A stretch of 64,000 bases of DNA, from positions 14,318,225 through 14,382,224 of the forward strand of contig NC_136012.1 in NCBI RefSeq assembly GCF_048128805.1. Reading direction: 5' to 3'. This stretch comes from Centroberyx gerrardi (Eukaryota; Chordata; Actinopteri; Beryciformes; Berycidae). Under the pieces are notes generated by a model. It was not told where the DNA came from. It worked only from the letters and a program-made list of their open reading frames with translations, and made no database searches. Each line of letters opens with the position of its first letter. The stretch's first letter is position 1. Below are positions 15,001 through 26,603 of this stretch, in pieces. A program made the translations under genes and the position numbers.

Positions 15001-18000
15001 TTCTCCAATTTCATTATAAAGTTGAGGCATCATGTGAGGCACCCTTGGCTCTTTGAATAATGGCTGGCATTGTTTCAACAGAACAAAGGCCAGTGTATCA
15101 GCCGGAGAGTGGTGGGCACGGATGAGTGCAAACGACTCACCCCTGCACTTGCTTCTTTAGGATGATAAGGACTAAATTACTTTTTTGACAGTGTTTACCA
15201 GTGGGTTTGTGAACTAGGGGTTAAACGGAATCTAAGTCTAACTCTAAATCTAAAACTTATCTATGTCTTGGGGGAAGGGAAATAATGGGGTATGTGTGAT
15301 GGATAACAACTTTAATGCTTTAACTTTGTTTTATTGGGCAGAATTTCAAGGATATTACGGCATCTCATCTCCCAAAGGCTGTTATGGTAAAGTAGGATAT
15401 GTGCTCGGTGAGCGAGCATGTACTCGCGCATTGCATCATGCATTGTCAGGTGACTTACTTGCTGAGGGTGAGGGTGAGAGAGTCTGTTGCTGCTCTGATC
15501 TTGTTCTGTGCCTCCACGTGGGTCATGTCCTCTGCGTTGGTGTCAGAGATGGACACCACCCAGTCTCCCACACCAACACCGGCCTGAGCTGCCTTTCCCC
15601 CTGGGGTCAGCTGGAGGGGACACATAGGGAAAGAAGTTAGAGGAACATGCAGGGATAAGACGATAATCATCCACCACTCTGGGTCAAAATAAAAGACAGG
15701 AGAAAACGACAGATACTCCATGCACAGAAGGCACATGGATCATAGTCACATGAGGCATAGAAGTGCACATTTACTACCTAGGAAATCACACTGAGACGAT
15801 ATTCCTTTTATCAGCTGCATAAATACATGTGAAATATAATAATTCCTTTAGATTTTCATGCTTGTGTCTGAATACAAGCATGAAACATAAAATCTCAAAA
15901 CACTAATGTGCATTTTCAAAGCTTTGCTTCCATTTCATCTTTGCTTCCATTTCTCCAATTGGCACGTCATATTTCACCAAACAGAAAACAATTTGAAATC
16001 CAGAGTGGTAAAATTAAGTACTTCAAATTCCAATGTGCAAACAATTAAATCACTATGTCAGCAACTATTATCTCGCACTTATCACTAGCTGGTCCACCTC
16101 TGGGGCCTTTTCACAGCAATCTGCAGGAATAACTGAATACACAAAAGTCCATGTTCATTTGGGTTCACTCTAGTGTCTGTTACCGACACTCTGTAATCAA
16201 CCAGGGGAGTCTGCGTGTCTGGCTCTGACAAGCTAGCCATGATATTCCACTCAACACTATCTGCAACGGGAACTATAAGTCATCTCCCTGTATGATATCA
16301 CCAGTCATCGGCCTATGATTTACTGCAGATGTGATTCAGACTATGAACTCACAAAAGTCAAAAACATGGACCATATGTTACAAACATGTACATCACTTAC
16401 TGGAACAAACCATCTACTTAACCAATCCAGACAGGCAAGTCATTGACCAGTTTGACTGACAAAAGAATGACATCATCCTCCGGAGCCGTCATGCAGACGG
16501 CAGACATGTTGAGTCAGAGCTATGAGCTGGAGTTTCATTACAAAACAGGAAGAACAGGGCATAGTCTATATAGGTAATAACACTTTATACATATGCACGT
16601 ACCACACTGTCTATGTCCTTTCAAACCACTAATATACACAGAGTGGAGATGCCAAAACGTGTTTAGTAAGGGCTTAGTCAGCTTGTCCCCGAGGCTTAAT
16701 GAAACTCAAGACTTGTGTCAAAGTCTCAGATAACTGGAGTACAAAGTGTTCAGCATCAGATAAGTGAGCGAGCGCCAGGATTTCTGGCAAAAAACCCTAT
16801 CAGGATTACTCTCTGATGTCATGGATCCCTGCAAACGTTAGCTCATCAAAAGGCTCACAGGACTCAGCGCTTCAATCAATAGATTTCTGCCATGTTCAGC
16901 TAAGCTATCACACTTGCCGCTTTGATTCTGCACATTAAACATAAACACTTGTGTGAGCAGCGAGGTAATACGTTCTGTAAACTGATGACAGCTCAAGCTG
17001 AAAACTACTCTGTACCCCACAAAGACAAAGAGGAACTGCTCAAGCATATACCTCGTCTCAAAACTAGGCTGTCCAGAGTGTATCAAAACATAAAAATAAG
17101 AAGTTTATGCATTCCTAAGAAGACATTCAAGCCACCTTTATTCTACGGCCAAGTTCAAACATCAGTCTAATTGCCTTTGATTCGCCCTCACTGGAAGCAA
17201 TTAGGGTGGCTAAGAAAGCAATAATTTCTCCAGTTAAGAATGAACTTCAAAGAGTTCAAATGGCTTAGACGGGAGAAAAACAACTATGGAGGAAAACCAA
17301 CTATATTCTGAGTGGGGGCACAGCCTGGCCTACTGCCAGAGAGGTACTCTATGGAAAGAGGAGAAGGGTAGTGTGGCCGTACACAAGGAGAGAGGCACTT
17401 AGAGCCAAAAGAGCTGATATGACTGGGAAAAAAACATTTCAGGATATACCAATGTAATACAACAAAAAATAAGGTGAGATAAAGAGGAAAAACTGGAGGT
17501 TGTGTGTGTATATGGGTGTAAGAAGCCCTAAAGACTCTGTAGGTAGAGGCCAGTGTGCGTATGCATGTGTGTGTGTGTGTGTTGGGTTAGTGATGGACAC
17601 AGACACCTGCGCTCCTGGCTCAGGTTCAGAGTGCAGCTGCTCCCTCACTTGAGAAGGCAGCAGTTAAAGTTGCTGCGCTCAGACCTTTGGTTGGGAGGGG
17701 GCGGGCAGAAACCCTATACCCCCCCCAGCAGTTTTGTCAATACGGCGAAGGACAGTGGAAAACATGTTCTTGAATGCGGCACACTGCACCCTACCTCACA
17801 ACAACCACAGATCTTACATGCTGGTCCGGTGTAGCGGCGACGCAATAAAGATGGCTTTTTAATGTGGCCAATTCGTCTTGGCCACGTAACAAACTAGTAA
17901 CAGCTACATCATATATCATCACACATCATCATAAATGATTCAGAGCAAATATGATTGTAGATCATTCCACACCATATCTGTGGACAGTTTTTAATGGCAT

Positions 18001-20516
18001 GACATCATTTATTTGACTGAAGCTATCCATAATTGAGGGGTCAGCCTAATAGTTAGTGGCCTAATCTGTTTCAAGGCATTTCCACAGACTAGAGCAGCAG
18101 AGCCGTTCAGAGAGATATTTTGGTATGCTATAGAATTTCAAAGCAGTAGCCAACCTTTCAAAATGCAGCGTCTCGAATTCATCTTTCAAGCGCTTCCCTC
18201 GACTGACCCTACAGGTGAGCATGGTCCCACACCTCTACCTCTATAGGCTGGCTACACTTCTTCTTGGTTAAACTAATAATGCACTTGAGTTTATCCAGGC
18301 CGATACAAATACTAGCCATTTGACTCTGTACCAGCACACTTTTATTCTTTCCGCAGCTATTTGGGGGCTGCGAGACGGTCTGCCCTTACATCACTTGCAC
18401 AGCACAGCTGATGCAAAGCCATAAATATCCCTCGGAGAAATGGAAAGCCAAACCTGTGAGTATGCGGTCCTGCAGTAATGACTGCAGTGAGAACACCTAG
18501 CACAAATTCACCTTAAAACACTGCTGCACTCATGGCAACATAAGACATTCACATCCAACTAGCCACAGAAGAAACTCCCCCTGCAGGCAATCTATCAGTT
18601 ACTCTTGAATTATTAATTCACCTCCGTAACAAGGCCTCTTTTCTCTGAGTGTGTGTGTGTATGTGTGTGTGTTTAAGGCGCTAGAAGTAAGCAATCAACA
18701 GATGGTCTTGAAGCGAGACAGACACACCCACAGCGAAACAGGAATAAGACTCCATGACACATCCAGCTGTGGGGGAGAGACATTCACAAATCTCACCACT
18801 TACTTATTAACATGACATCATCTGTAATTTCCTCCTAAGATACATTTGATTTCAGTGGTGTGGCATGTGTTTGTCGATAGAAACCAGATGGCGCTCAGCG
18901 TTATAGTATTATAATGTCAACGGAATCACAATGCCAGGAGATCTGGGGCAGATATATGCGGAGACGTCTCCGGGGGGAGAAGGGGGGGGGTGGGGGTTCC
19001 AGCTGTAGCAGACTAGGCTTAAGTTTGTCTTGACATGGTGTTTCCCTTCCACTGGTTTCACTGGGAAAGTATTCCTTTGAGATGGGCGGAGGCCATCATC
19101 ATCATCTGGCGGAGAAAATGAAGTGTGAAGGACATATTGGGTGCAGAAAGGAGACAATGGGGTTGTCTGTTGGCAGCGACAGGATGGATATGAGAAAAAT
19201 CCCAGGAATGCTGAGAAAGCATAGCTTTCCAGACTCGCAGAGAGGGGAGGAAGGAAACAGCATTCATAGACCGCGGAGGCCTATATTCCAGCTCACAGAC
19301 ATGAGGAAACAAGACACAGCCCTACACCTTCTAAATCAATACCAAACCACAATTTACAACATATACAAGATAAATTATCAGATTTTAAGTTATTGATGAT
19401 GAGTAAATCAGCCTGAGCAAACTCATAAATGAACAAAATAACCATAACCCCCCCCCCCCCCCCAATACATCTAACCTCAAATAACACTAACTCCTCTTTA
19501 CAAAAAAAAAAACACTTTAGACACATTGATCTTTCAGGCGTTATCACTTGTCATCTCGTTGCCTCTCAGCGTTTCACAGACCCTTTTGTCCTGTCACTCT
19601 GCATGTTCTTTGTTGTGTAATCTCTTTTAACTGACTGTCTGGGTTGAGATGCTTATCTCACGGGCTTTATGCCAGTCAAGACCACCCACTAAATGCATGC
19701 AACGCAAGCCCAGTCAGTCCAGGCCTCGGCGCGACTTTCTCCCTGTCAATATGGGATACTGTGCGTGTTTGAGGTTTAAATCCCCTAGATGGGCTGTTTC
19801 CATCCTGTGTGATTCACTGGCCAGACCTTTATGACATCCGAGAGGAGAGTCAACAGCTCTGGAGAGGCGAAGACAGAAAACCTGTGACATTTTTACAACT
19901 CCTCTACCCCGAGGCCTGAGGGACCACTGGAGCAAGCTAGGTAGATATTAGCCACTAACCAGTCGTTAAGCTTCCACTCATAACAATACTGTTTTCCAGA
20001 ACGGCATCCATTATCAGTCCTCCTCCAAGCTACTCACAGTAGCCTGTGTCTAACAATGAATACGAATGCATGAAGGCACAGAGGCTGGCGGGGAAAGGCG
20101 TTGTAGTACAGAAAATGTGAGACATATTTCTATGACCGGAAGGAAAGTAATCAGCATGCGTAATGTACCTGGACTGTGGGGAAACTGACATTCTGCACTA
20201 GCTGATGATTACTTAACATATTTCAACTACTGCTTTTGACTCACCTACTGACATGCATCCTGGCCCAGACTGATATTCCTTTAACTCAACCCCTGCAGCC
20301 CACCACCAAAATTCTGCTTTGTTTTGGCTATTCATCACATTAAGTTTTTACATCTGTTCAGTCTTGTTGGGTAGAAGAAAACATTTCTTGTCTTGCATCC
20401 AGGAGGAACATTCTGTTTTCTGATTGTGACGCCTGCCAGAGAGTAAGGCAGGTACAGGACGTGTACTGACAGGCTGGTGATAATGGCTGCCCTCACCACA
20501 GGATTACGTCAACAAT

Positions 20517-20555
<39 letters not shown>

Positions 20556-23500
20556 AACACATGCACACACCTTTAAGGGATCTTGCTTACAACACAGTGA
20601 AGAGCAGAATCCTTTTATAAGAGTTATATAAGCCATACTACACAAAGCAATGCATAATACTGTGTTTACATGTTTGTCACTTTTCATCTTGATGTGCCAT
20701 TATAATTATGTGACTTTTTGGCTGCTAAAAAAGAACAAAGAATCAATAGTTCAAATTAAGAACACTGTCGTCACCATGGAAATGTATTTAGTGTTAATCA
20801 ATTGTTTGAATGACTGAAAATATGTGGGGTGACTAGGATCAAGACTGACTCACAATACACAATTACCTACTCCCTCCTAATCATCTCTGAAATAGGAAAT
20901 TGCAAACATTGAACGCAATTGAGAAATTGAGAAATGCAAATCCGTGCAACATTTATAGGTCATCCCAGCCTGTAAGGTAGCAATATAACACCGCCAACGG
21001 AAAGTGAGTGCATAATAGAATGCCAGATCTGTGTGCGCAATAGCTGGCAGCAATGTTGGAATGATTTTATGTGTGCGCATGTGTGTATGGCTATGTGTGT
21101 GTGTGTGTGCATGTGTGTGTCAAGCAAAGAAACACTGCACTTATAAGGCTTGGAAACTGGTTGTTGCTCTCTTCAATAGCGACAGTAGTTTATGGAGTAT
21201 TAGAAAATCCATTCGACAATGATGCAGTTACCTAACATGGAGAGCGCGCTACCGTTCCAAAGCAGAGCTAGACAAATCCCAGCGTGTCCTTGTGAGCAAT
21301 GAACATTATGAATGCAAAGACATTGACTGGTGAGACTAAGTGGATGAGTGCTGACGTGCATTAGGAGAATGTGAGTGGCAACGCAAACTTGAGAATGAAG
21401 AGAAATACGGATCTTATTAAAATCATTGCTTTTCTCGCCAAATTCTTCATACAAGAATCACTACTATTATCTATTACTATTACTATCCAAGCTAAACAAA
21501 AGGTGATATAAAGATGATCAGGTAGGGTCATCATGTGGTGACAAAGCTTGTACTGAACACTAATAGATGCCTTGAGAAGAGGCCAAGAATTTTACATACA
21601 AACATATGGCAACATGATGATTTGTTGGGATGGTTTTAAAAGCAAAACCTTTGGGAAGAGTGTAAGGAACACAAAGATCGCAGATGCAGAGAAATACATA
21701 AGTATACATCACTGACACACAGTTTCTTACCCTTGACACGGTGAGGGGCATGCTGAAGTCCTTGCCACCCTGCAGTCTGAAGCCCCAAGGTGCTGGGCCG
21801 GCGAGGGTTATACAGTATATATTCATGGCCTTGAGGAGGAGAACAGACATTAATTACTTGGAGAGCCTGGAAGAGGTTTACAAGGCCACACTTTCTTTTC
21901 TGCTTCATCCAAGCAGCCAAGTTGCTGGTTATCAACATTTGCTTGGAGCAAACTCACACATTTCCTGTAGAAATTGATATTTGAGTTGGATTCTTCCAGA
22001 GAAAATGAGGTTTAACCAGTATAAGATTCTGCTATGAGAATAACCATATTACAATGGTTCATTAATAGTGCCTTTTGGTACAAATTATCTACCTGACAAT
22101 TTGTAAGTACTTGTGCATTTCACCAGGTAAGACAATGCCAGAACTGCAACTGGCATTCCAACACATCACATTAAATGCATTATTCAATAATTAAAGAGAA
22201 TTATAATGAAACATTGTCCTTGTCCACAATATACAAACTTGCCTTGATGTTTGAGAATATTTTACATCATTTGCATATAGGCAAAAAGGTAAAGCAAAGG
22301 GAATATTATGTGAAACACTTTAAACTTCACTGGAACAAATTTTTCACATTAGTTGGCATGGCACCTAAAAAACAAGTCCATGTAATTTTAAGAACCAAGG
22401 GCAACTTGAGATCGAGGGCTATGTCACTTGCTCTCACCAAGTGAGTTACCGGCGTACCACTGACCTCTGTACCTGCACCCCCCAATCCACCTCTTGCTCC
22501 TCCCCCTCCTCACTAACAGGTATCATTGCTCTTCCTAGCTACCTGTGACGCTGCCATGCAAACCTACCTCGTCCTCAACGGCTGGCTGGTAACCCAAACC
22601 TGGGAGAAAGCTAGAGAGCTGGTGAGCTAAGGCAAGCAGATTCTCTGTCTGTTGGCAAACCTGAACCCTAACCCCCCCCCAACCGCCTGTGACACAGGCA
22701 AGCCCTTGCCTCTCCACACTCCTCAGAGGCTATATAAGGAATGTAAAACTACACCAAACTATTTCAGCCCAACACCCACATGAGTCACAGAGAGGAGGGG
22801 GGAGAGAAAGAGGGAGAGAGGGAACATCAACTACCCGTATATTCTGGCACCAGCTTTGCACATAAAAGCCAATGGATATTTAAAATAAGTATACTTGTGA
22901 AGCAGAAGGCCATGACTGAAGTCAAGCCTATGGGATATGACATTCCTTCCAGAGGGCATGAAGCACAGTACAACCAAACCAGCAATTAGGTTATGACATC
23001 ATCAAGCCCTTAAAGCAACAGAGGGAACTCGCTTGGAATTAAAATATAAACTGACATCAGGCTATGCTTTCAAGTAATTTAAAAAAAAGTTAGAAATATG
23101 TTCTTTATGTATTGTAAAGTAAAGTAGCCAGCCAACTGCAGGTTATAGGTCTACCCAGCACCCAAAATGATCCCATGCAGAAAACATGGAATTCAGACCA
23201 TTTATTATAAATTATAAGGGGTCAAATCCCTTAAAAGCTTTTTATAATATGCAGGTGCAAGACTGCAATTGTCAGTAAAACAAACCTTTGTATTATTGTA
23301 TTAACAACTTAGGTCTAGATTCTAGAAGTGAACTCTACATAACATTACAATCACCTATGATGATATTTATAATAATCCTCATAAACATAAATAGACCTTA
23401 TCATAATGTGAAGAAGGGTTATTAGTCCTACCAATTTTAATGTTGCTGTGTATCACAAAATCAATGACAAGCAGTACCATATCAATTTTTGGTATCAATA

Positions 23501-24625
23501 TAGATTTGGGAGCATTAAAAGATATCAAAAGGCATCAAAAGCTTTAGCATACTGGATTCTTAAAAGCCTACAGACATTTTTATTGAGAAAGTCAACAAGA
23601 AGCCTATGGTCTGTTCTATTTATAAAAACAAATGGCATGTATAAATGTTACACAGATAGGAGAAGTTTCTCCATCATATGATGAAATGTGTTTGCATAAC
23701 ATTTCATCACATTTCATTGGTGTTTGCAAGAATGATATTCAGTATTCAAACTTTAAGTATCAAAATGCCACGCAAATAGAGTCAAAGTTCTAATAGATGC
23801 AGACTTACTGCAGAACTGCTTGGAAACTTCCCAGCCCAGATACTTATTACCCTAGTTCACTGTCACTTTACTCAGACTACAACTCCTATAGAGAAGCCCA
23901 GAAGCCACAAAAAGCAACAAAAGTCTCAACTATTATCACATACTTGAGCAAATGAATGGAAAGACACATAGTAGCAACAGGCAATGGGAAAATATAATAT
24001 TATACTGGTGATAATTAAATACTATGTTTAAGCATATCACAATAAGACAGTTGAAGTAATAGCATGAATCCAGATGTATTTTTGTTAATTTAATACCAGC
24101 CTCTCTATCAATATCACCATAATATTCCTAGTTTTGCTGTTTGTTGTATAGCCTAGTATCCTTCAAAAATGTATCAAGGGATTACCATAGTTATTTTTCT
24201 TTTGACCGTAGTTAATTTGTATTTATGAGCACCTAAAGAATGGACTTGAAACAATATTTTGAAAATGGTAATTAAAGGGTATTTTGTAAACAAACTGGAG
24301 ACTGCAGGCAGACCTTGAAAACCTAACACACCTTGGATTTCGCCAAGGGGAAGAAGCAAGAGGAGACGCAAAAACTGGACAAATTCTCTGCTCTCACAAA
24401 GTGGTTTGAACCGCTACAGGCCCATAGTGGTTCACACCAGCTAAAACTACAAACTGCACAAGTACGAGCCCAGCATAGCCCTACTGTACTGTGTCTTATT
24501 CACAGACACACGAAGACACATGAAAAGTTGACTTAAAAAGTTTCACCACACAGGCAGAAGTGCATTAAGATGTTTGGACAAATGAATTAGCCTACCTCTT
24601 GTCCTTCCCTTTGCTCGCCAGACAT
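1..24625 (-). CDS. pdlim7: pdlim7 gene model (PDZ and LIM domain protein 7 / Enigma), 3' part outside window
   Basis: Pdlim7 is a cytoplasmic scaffold that binds actin-associated proteins through its PDZ domain and signalling proteins through three C-terminal LIM domains. Coding exons read on the minus strand are 21731-21826 (first codon at 21826), 15459-15610, 11068-11095, 9854-10050, 6164-6318, 5592-5628, 505-557 and 1-216. All junctions are GT-AG and the phases agree, giving about 311 residues. The PDZ carries the family signature [12 protein letters not shown], followed by [11 protein letters not shown] and EAQNKI. The linker contains [12 protein letters not shown] and DKTSTVLT, which separate PDLIM7 from PDLIM5 and LDB3. 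The LIM domains lie left of base 1. A possible upstream coding exon is at 24596-24625. The gene is head to head with cltb. Identity is by recalled family sequence and is near certain; tissue regulation is not visible. Confidence 0.96.
161..202 (-). repeat. pdlim7: GCA trinucleotide run encoding poly-alanine in pdlim7
   Basis: Thirteen perfect GCA codons plus one GCC on the coding (minus) strand. The unbroken codon identity suggests a slippage-prone, recently expanded coding repeat. Confidence 0.95.
505..557 (-). CDS. pdlim7: pdlim7 small exon (Pro/Ala linker)
   Basis: 53 nt, CCACAG|CCT acceptor, GATG|GTGAGT donor. Its phases (2 in, 1 out) are exactly those needed to join 5592-5628 to 1-216. 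Without it the downstream exon would open with a stop codon. It encodes [17 protein letters not shown]. Confidence 0.88.
558..5591. other. pdlim7 intron (5.0 kb)
   Basis: This intron holds a decayed LINE at about 1560-3081, a set of degenerate repeats with TTTAATTAA and ATTCATT cores at 3220-3480, a purine-rich stretch around 4440-4520 and otherwise anonymous AT-rich sequence. A 133-codon open frame at 3460-3861 resembles no family I recognise. Confidence 0.7.
1560..3081 (+). mobile_element. dead LINE (non-LTR retrotransposon) fragment, ORF2 region to 3' tail
   Basis: Plus-strand frames read pieces typical of fish L2/CR1-type LINE ORF2. An endonuclease-RT linker appears with [16 protein letters not shown] and [13 protein letters not shown] near 1660-1770. 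An RT-region block with [17 protein letters not shown] is near 2270-2320, then [15 protein letters not shown] near 2370. The 3' end reads CCCACAGGGATCATTAAAG followed by a TCTTA tail. Stops and frame changes interrupt every block, and the endonuclease end is missing, so it is inactive. The clade is judged from memory; a repeat-library match would settle it. Confidence 0.75.
5592..5628 (-). CDS. pdlim7: pdlim7 small exon (acidic linker)
   Basis: 37 nt, CTCAG|TGC acceptor, CAG|GTAAAG donor. It completes a Met codon and reads [12 protein letters not shown]. This corresponds to MQDPDEEHLKK of mammalian PDLIM7. Phase 2 at the end. Confidence 0.92.
5629..6163. other. pdlim7 intron, no feature seen
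   Basis: About 0.5 kb between two coding exons, with a pyrimidine-rich section at 6080-6130. I see no gene or repeat. Confidence 0.6.
6164..6318 (-). CDS. pdlim7: pdlim7 exon: linker with [13 protein letters not shown]
   Basis: 155 nt, TGCAG|GCA acceptor, TTCA|GTAAGTC donor (phase 1). It encodes [12 protein letters not shown] and [16 protein letters not shown], the most conserved linker block of Enigma-family proteins. Confidence 0.95.
6319..9853. other. pdlim7 intron (3.5 kb), no feature seen
   Basis: AT-rich intronic sequence. Short open frames such as 9259-9615 show no recognisable domain or codon pattern. No splice-bounded frame in phase with neighbouring exons was found. Confidence 0.55.
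9854..10050 (-). CDS. pdlim7: pdlim7 exon: linker with KYSFAPS motif
   Basis: 197 nt, TTATAG|GAT acceptor, GG|GTAGGT donor (phase 2). It encodes a proline- and alanine-rich linker containing [19 protein letters not shown], which matches the conserved RYTFAPSVSLNKTARPF stretch of mammalian PDLIM7. Confidence 0.93.
10051..11067. other. pdlim7 intron (1.0 kb), no feature seen
   Basis: Anonymous intronic sequence between the micro-exon and the KYSFAPS exon. Confidence 0.55.
11068..11095 (-). CDS. pdlim7: pdlim7 micro-exon after PDZ
   Basis: Only 28 nt. CTCCAG|AGC acceptor and AAG|GTAAGG donor. It completes a lysine codon from the previous exon and adds nine codons (AFQAGGDQK), ending in phase 0. 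The frame fits both neighbours, which supports it despite the small size. Confidence 0.85.
11096..15458. other. pdlim7 intron (4.4 kb) with microsatellite
   Basis: Holds an (AC)n tract at 11979-12007, a short C run near 13490 and a pyrimidine-rich block at about 14100-14230. No exon with matching phase was recognised. Confidence 0.55.
11979..12007. repeat. (AC)n microsatellite
   Basis: About 14 AC dinucleotides in a pdlim7 intron. Confidence 0.9.
15459..15610 (-). CDS. pdlim7: pdlim7 exon: rest of PDZ domain
   Basis: 152 nt, CCAG|CTG acceptor and AA|GTAAGTC donor (phase 2). It encodes [18 protein letters not shown] and EAQNKIRAA, the second half of the PDZ including the helix that lines the peptide groove. 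Confidence 0.95.
15611..21730. other. pdlim7 intron (6.1 kb) with microsatellites
   Basis: The longest pdlim7 intron. It carries GT runs near 17565-17582 and 18645-18672, a C15 homopolymer near 19449, a CT/CA compound repeat at 20517-20554 and TG-rich sequence near 21070-21120. No coding exon was found. Confidence 0.6.
20517..20554. repeat. compound (TC)n(AC)n microsatellite
   Basis: About eight TC units followed directly by about eleven AC units. Confidence 0.9.
21731..21829 (-). CDS. pdlim7: pdlim7 exon: start codon and first part of PDZ
   Basis: The acceptor is a pyrimidine tract ending CAAG|GCC, and the donor is AGG|GTAAG. The ATG at 21826 begins [16 protein letters not shown], which aligns without gaps to the start of mammalian PDLIM7. 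The GFRLQGG segment is the PDZ carboxylate-binding loop. Phase 0 at the 3' end. Confidence 0.95.
21830..24595. other. pdlim7 first intron (2.8 kb), no feature seen
   Basis: AT-rich sequence between the probable first exon and the ATG exon, with a C run near 22673. No recognisable gene or element. Confidence 0.5.
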
Positions 24626-24900
24626 CGTGAATCGGTGTACCGGATAAAAAAGCCTATCGGCAAGTAGGCTAGACCAGCCTTAACTTCGGACTTCCTTAAA
24701 GCGGACGTCAGAAAGCCACCGTCGATCCCTTGGTGAGCAGCGGCGATCATTCCCTGAAATTCCTTTTAGTAGGACTCCGCCGAAACGTCAGAAGTCACAT
24801 GGGTCCCCGGTTCATTTCATACTGCGGTAATGAAGGAATAAGCCAGGAGAGGCCGTGCTTTACAGCCATTCTGGAGCAGCTAACCCGTTTTAGCGGTTCT
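24596..24900 (-). CDS. pdlim7: probable first exon of pdlim7; 5' UTR with an in-frame ATG
   Basis: A donor-like GAG|GTAGGC ends this exon at 24596. Reading toward it on the minus strand, an ATG at 24625 opens ten codons ([10 protein letters not shown]) that join in frame to the coding exon at 21829 through GCC ATG. An in-frame TAA lies 57 nt upstream of this ATG. The exon could therefore add 11 residues before the conventional start, or be pure 5' UTR. The upper boundary near 24900 is a guess because no TATA box or initiator is visible. Exon identity is inferred from splice signal and position only. Confidence 0.5.
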
Positions 24901-25068
24901 AAAATCACTGTAAAGAACGTCGTAGAGGGAGTTATTGCATTTATAAAACGGCGGTAATACACCATTGCACTTATAAAGAATAAGAACGCAAATGTCCAAT
25001 AAATCTGTTATTTTTCATCGATAATAATAAAGAAGAAGAAGAAGTAGTAGTAGTAGTAGTAGTAACGT

Positions 25069-25109
<41 letters not shown>

Positions 25110-25113
25110 ACTT

Positions 25114-25147
<34 letters not shown>

Positions 25148-26443
25148 TCTTTCGCCAGGTTCTTGAACAGCACCTGAGGTGGTTGCTAAGCGACCCATAA
25201 GTACCCGGATAAGTGAATTATGGTTAGAGAATTAATGATTTACATTATATATCTGCTTTGTTAGTTATTATTTGGTCACAGGTACTTAACAACAGATTTG
25301 AAAGTGACTCAGTGAGTTAGAGCTGAGGAAATGTATGAGCGTTATGTTTTTTTCCTTCAGCAGTCTGTCTTCATTTGTGTCTTCATTTGTGGGATGCTCT
25401 TTGACTGTGCGCCTACTGTTTTTTTTTCTGGGAGAAACTTTCTAGCCAACAAAAAAGTAGGCTAATAGATGCAACACAGGTTTCAAGGGAGATAAGAAGC
25501 TATGCATTAGGCCTATTAGGTCTATACATTGCAATATAATCCTGCATTTCGATGGACATTCTCTATGCTTGTTTATGAAGAAATATTTGGACATTATTAA
25601 ATTATATTTTCTTTTTTAAGTAATCATCACATTTCCTTGGCCTGAGATAAGTCAAAGAGCCAGGAGAAACTGGCAGGCATGGTTTAGTTCTCTGATAACA
25701 GCTGTTATCCCTGTGGCTAAATTTTAGCCACCACTAATAATAAATAAATGGGAGTTAATGGAGGAGGTGGTAATCTAAAGCTGCTAATATTTGTGGGACA
25801 ATATTTAAAGAAACATGTTGGTTTTTACACACTGCTCTGGCAAAAATAAATAAATAAAATCTGAAAATCACATGGAAAAAACATCTAGGCCTATTTGTCT
25901 GATCTGTGGATATAATCTCTCACTTTGAAAAAATAAATAAATGAAATGAATCAAAGGCAATTTAATCAACATCAGCCTACGCTACTTTCCTAACATCAAT
26001 TTTAACGATTGTGTGGCTTTTGATTAAACAGTAAAAACTGAGTATCTCATTGTCTGGAGGCAGACGGACGTGTAATTGTATTCACCAGCAGATGGGGACA
26101 AAGTGTAACAGAGGGAGGTGATGCCTCGGGGTACTACCCTGCTCCATCACTGATTTCACAGTGGTTGAACAAGTGAAGAAATCATGAATCATCACTAAGG
26201 ACCATAACCGAAGCTAGACATTATAAGCCGGTTATACAAGTGAGTTGCTCGCCCTGTTGCTAAAGCTAGTCATTTGGAATAGCTGTTATCCAAGTGAAAT
26301 ATTTCGCTGTTATTTGAATTAACGTTGGTGAACTGGGGGCCTAGTCTGGGTCTTTAGCTGCCTCTGACTAACGTTAGCTAGCTAGCTAAACCTACCTAGC
26401 TAGCTGCCAACTTATAAACAGACGCACTTGACTTTTGTGAAAC
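24901..26443. promoter_or_regulatory. head-to-head intergenic region between pdlim7 and cltb
   Basis: The two genes diverge from here, so both promoters should lie within about 1.5-1.8 kb. I see no TATA box at a convincing distance. The cltb side has clustered ACGTTAGCTAGCTAGCT motifs just before the ATG (about 26370-26405). The pdlim7 side has the trinucleotide repeat at 25021-25147. The exact transcription starts cannot be read from sequence. Confidence 0.5.
25021..25147. repeat. AAT/AAG/AGT trinucleotide repeat
   Basis: AAT then AAG units lead into three blocks of (AGT)n separated by AACGTT and AACTTT interruptions. It lies a few hundred bases upstream of the probable pdlim7 first exon. 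Confidence 0.92.
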
Positions 26444-26603
26444 ATGGCTGACAATGGAGCACACCCAGCTGAAGAGGACCCAGCCGCAGCTTTCCTGGCT
26501 CAACAAGAGAGTGAGATAGCGGTGATTGAGAATGACGGCGAAGGATTTGGAGAAATGGAAGGAACGGACGGCCACCAGTCTCCCATACATCCCCCCAACT
26601 ATG
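26444..26603 (+). CDS. cltb: cltb exon 1 (coding)
   Basis: The ATG at 26444 sits in the context AAACATGG, a good vertebrate start context, and no ATG precedes it in frame nearby. The exon encodes MADNGAHPAEEDPAAAF and the ESEIAVIEND regulatory segment, and ends TATG|GTAAGT in phase 1. Confidence 0.95.

Noticed and set aside
21827..21850. Upstream in-frame Met (MSVLLLKA) before the pdlim7 PDZ
   Set aside because: A good pyrimidine tract and CAAG acceptor lie between it and the conventional ATG, so these codons are intronic.
25021..25147. CRISPR-like array
   Set aside because: It is a simple trinucleotide microsatellite without repeat-spacer structure, in a vertebrate genome.
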